Below are positions 9,019 to 9,584 of a DNA stretch of 9,584 nucleotides, in pieces (within the stretch, counting starts at the first letter, position 1; each line of letters begins with the position of its first letter). The position numbers were made by a program, and so were the translations under genes. The notes beneath the pieces were generated by a model. That model saw only the letters and a program-made list of their open reading frames with translations, was not told the DNA's origin and ran no database searches. Origin of the DNA: Clostridiales bacterium (GTDB lineage Bacteria; Bacillota; Clostridia; Oscillospirales; Oscillospiraceae); NCBI GenBank assembly GCA_021199695.1, contig JAJQHP010000048.1:1-9584 (forward strand). Reading direction: 5' to 3'.

Positions 9019-9584
9019 TCAGGTGGTTGGACGTTCGGTCTCCCGTACCTTGGCGTACTCCTTTACCAGGCGCTGGGACCATGCCAGGGCGTTCTCTTCT
9101 GGCCGCAGGCGCAGGGAGAGGACGATCCGCTCCCCGGGGGAGAACAGCAGCCGTCCCTTAAACAGGGGGATGCCGCACAGCCGGGCCACCCCGGGAAGGT
9201 CTGCTTCCCGGAGGGTGAAGCTGACCACGTTCCCCTTTTGGCTCACATCGATAAAGCCCACCTCGGCGGCAGCGGCCCGGAGCAGGGCCACCGAGATCAG
9301 GTTGTTCACCGCCTTAGGCGGCTCGCCGTAGCGGTCGATCAGCTCGTCTACCATGTCGTCGGCGTCCGCCTCCGTGCGAATGCGGGCGATGCGGCGATAG
9401 AAGTCCATCCGCTCCTCGGTGGAGGGGATGTAGGACTCGGGGATGTTGGCGGAGACGGTGAGGTCTGCTGTGACCTCCTCGGTGCGGGTGGGGTTCTCCC
9501 CCCGCTCCTCCAGGACGGCCTCCTCCAGCAGCTTGAGGTACATATCGTAGCCTACCGACATCATAAAGCCGGACTGCTCCGCCC
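9019..9584 (-). CDS. mfd: Transcription-repair coupling factor Mfd, C-terminal part
   Basis: Mfd is a DNA translocase that removes RNA polymerase stalled at lesions and recruits UvrA. Only the last 187 residues are in the window; the gene continues past the right edge. What is visible starts at AEQSGFMMSVGYDMYLKLLEEAV, which corresponds to the EEQSGxIxxxGxxLYxxLLExAV end of the translocase motor, followed by the C-terminal TRCF domain with YIPSTEERMDFYRRIA and DELIDRYGEPPKAVNNL. This last domain normally masks the UvrA-binding module until Mfd engages polymerase. The in-frame ATG pair at 9559-9564 is internal and not the real start. The stop is one base from a strong terminator shared with xylB. 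No damage is seen in the visible part. Confidence 0.93.
   Translation of the reverse strand, partial: AEQSGFMMSVGYDMYLKLLEEAVLEERGENPTRTEEVTADLTVSANIPESYIPSTEERMDFYRRIARIRTEADADDMVDELIDRYGEPPKAVNNLISVALLRAAAAEVGFIDVSQKGNVVSFTLREADLPGVARLCGIPLFKGRLLFSPGERIVLSLRLRPEENALAWSQRLVKEYAKVRETERPTT

Overview
The window is dense, GC-rich bacterial DNA. Genes are tightly packed and the Shine-Dalgarno sites are purine-rich (GGAGG type). F-type ATP synthase genes, a xylulokinase and a repair gene all look like those of anaerobic Clostridia. A GC-rich gut lineage such as Oscillospiraceae fits best; this is inferred from protein style and was not tested by any search.

Positions 62-6326 (minus strand) hold a complete-looking ATP synthase operon in the order atpB (a), atpE (c), atpF (b), atpA (alpha), atpG (gamma), atpD (beta), atpC (epsilon). 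Neighbouring genes overlap by a few bases or are separated by at most 16 bases, so translation is probably coupled. A near-consensus promoter lies at 6496-6524, and a leader of about 160 bases with several possible stems precedes atpB.

The main surprise is the missing delta gene (atpH). The alpha gene instead starts with about 80 extra codons that look like the C-terminal, b-binding domain of delta/OSCP, joined to a full-length alpha. The N-terminal helical domain of delta is not in the window. The membrane motor is also unusual. Subunit c has an export-signal-like N-terminus plus an acidic linker, and a mixed ion-binding site. Subunit a has an extra N-terminal hydrophobic segment, two arginines in its normally conserved last helix, and a lysine-rich tail. 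Together these suggest a structurally divergent F1Fo enzyme.

Positions 6525-7482 hold a roughly 300-base stretch with no assignable gene, a strong terminator usable in both directions, a 77-residue single-span membrane protein of unknown function (minus strand), and the xylulokinase promoter. Positions 7483-8958 (plus) encode xylulokinase, with no xylose isomerase or transporter beside it. A 22-bp-stem terminator at 8971-9017 separates it from the convergent 3' end of mfd (minus strand), which runs off the right edge.
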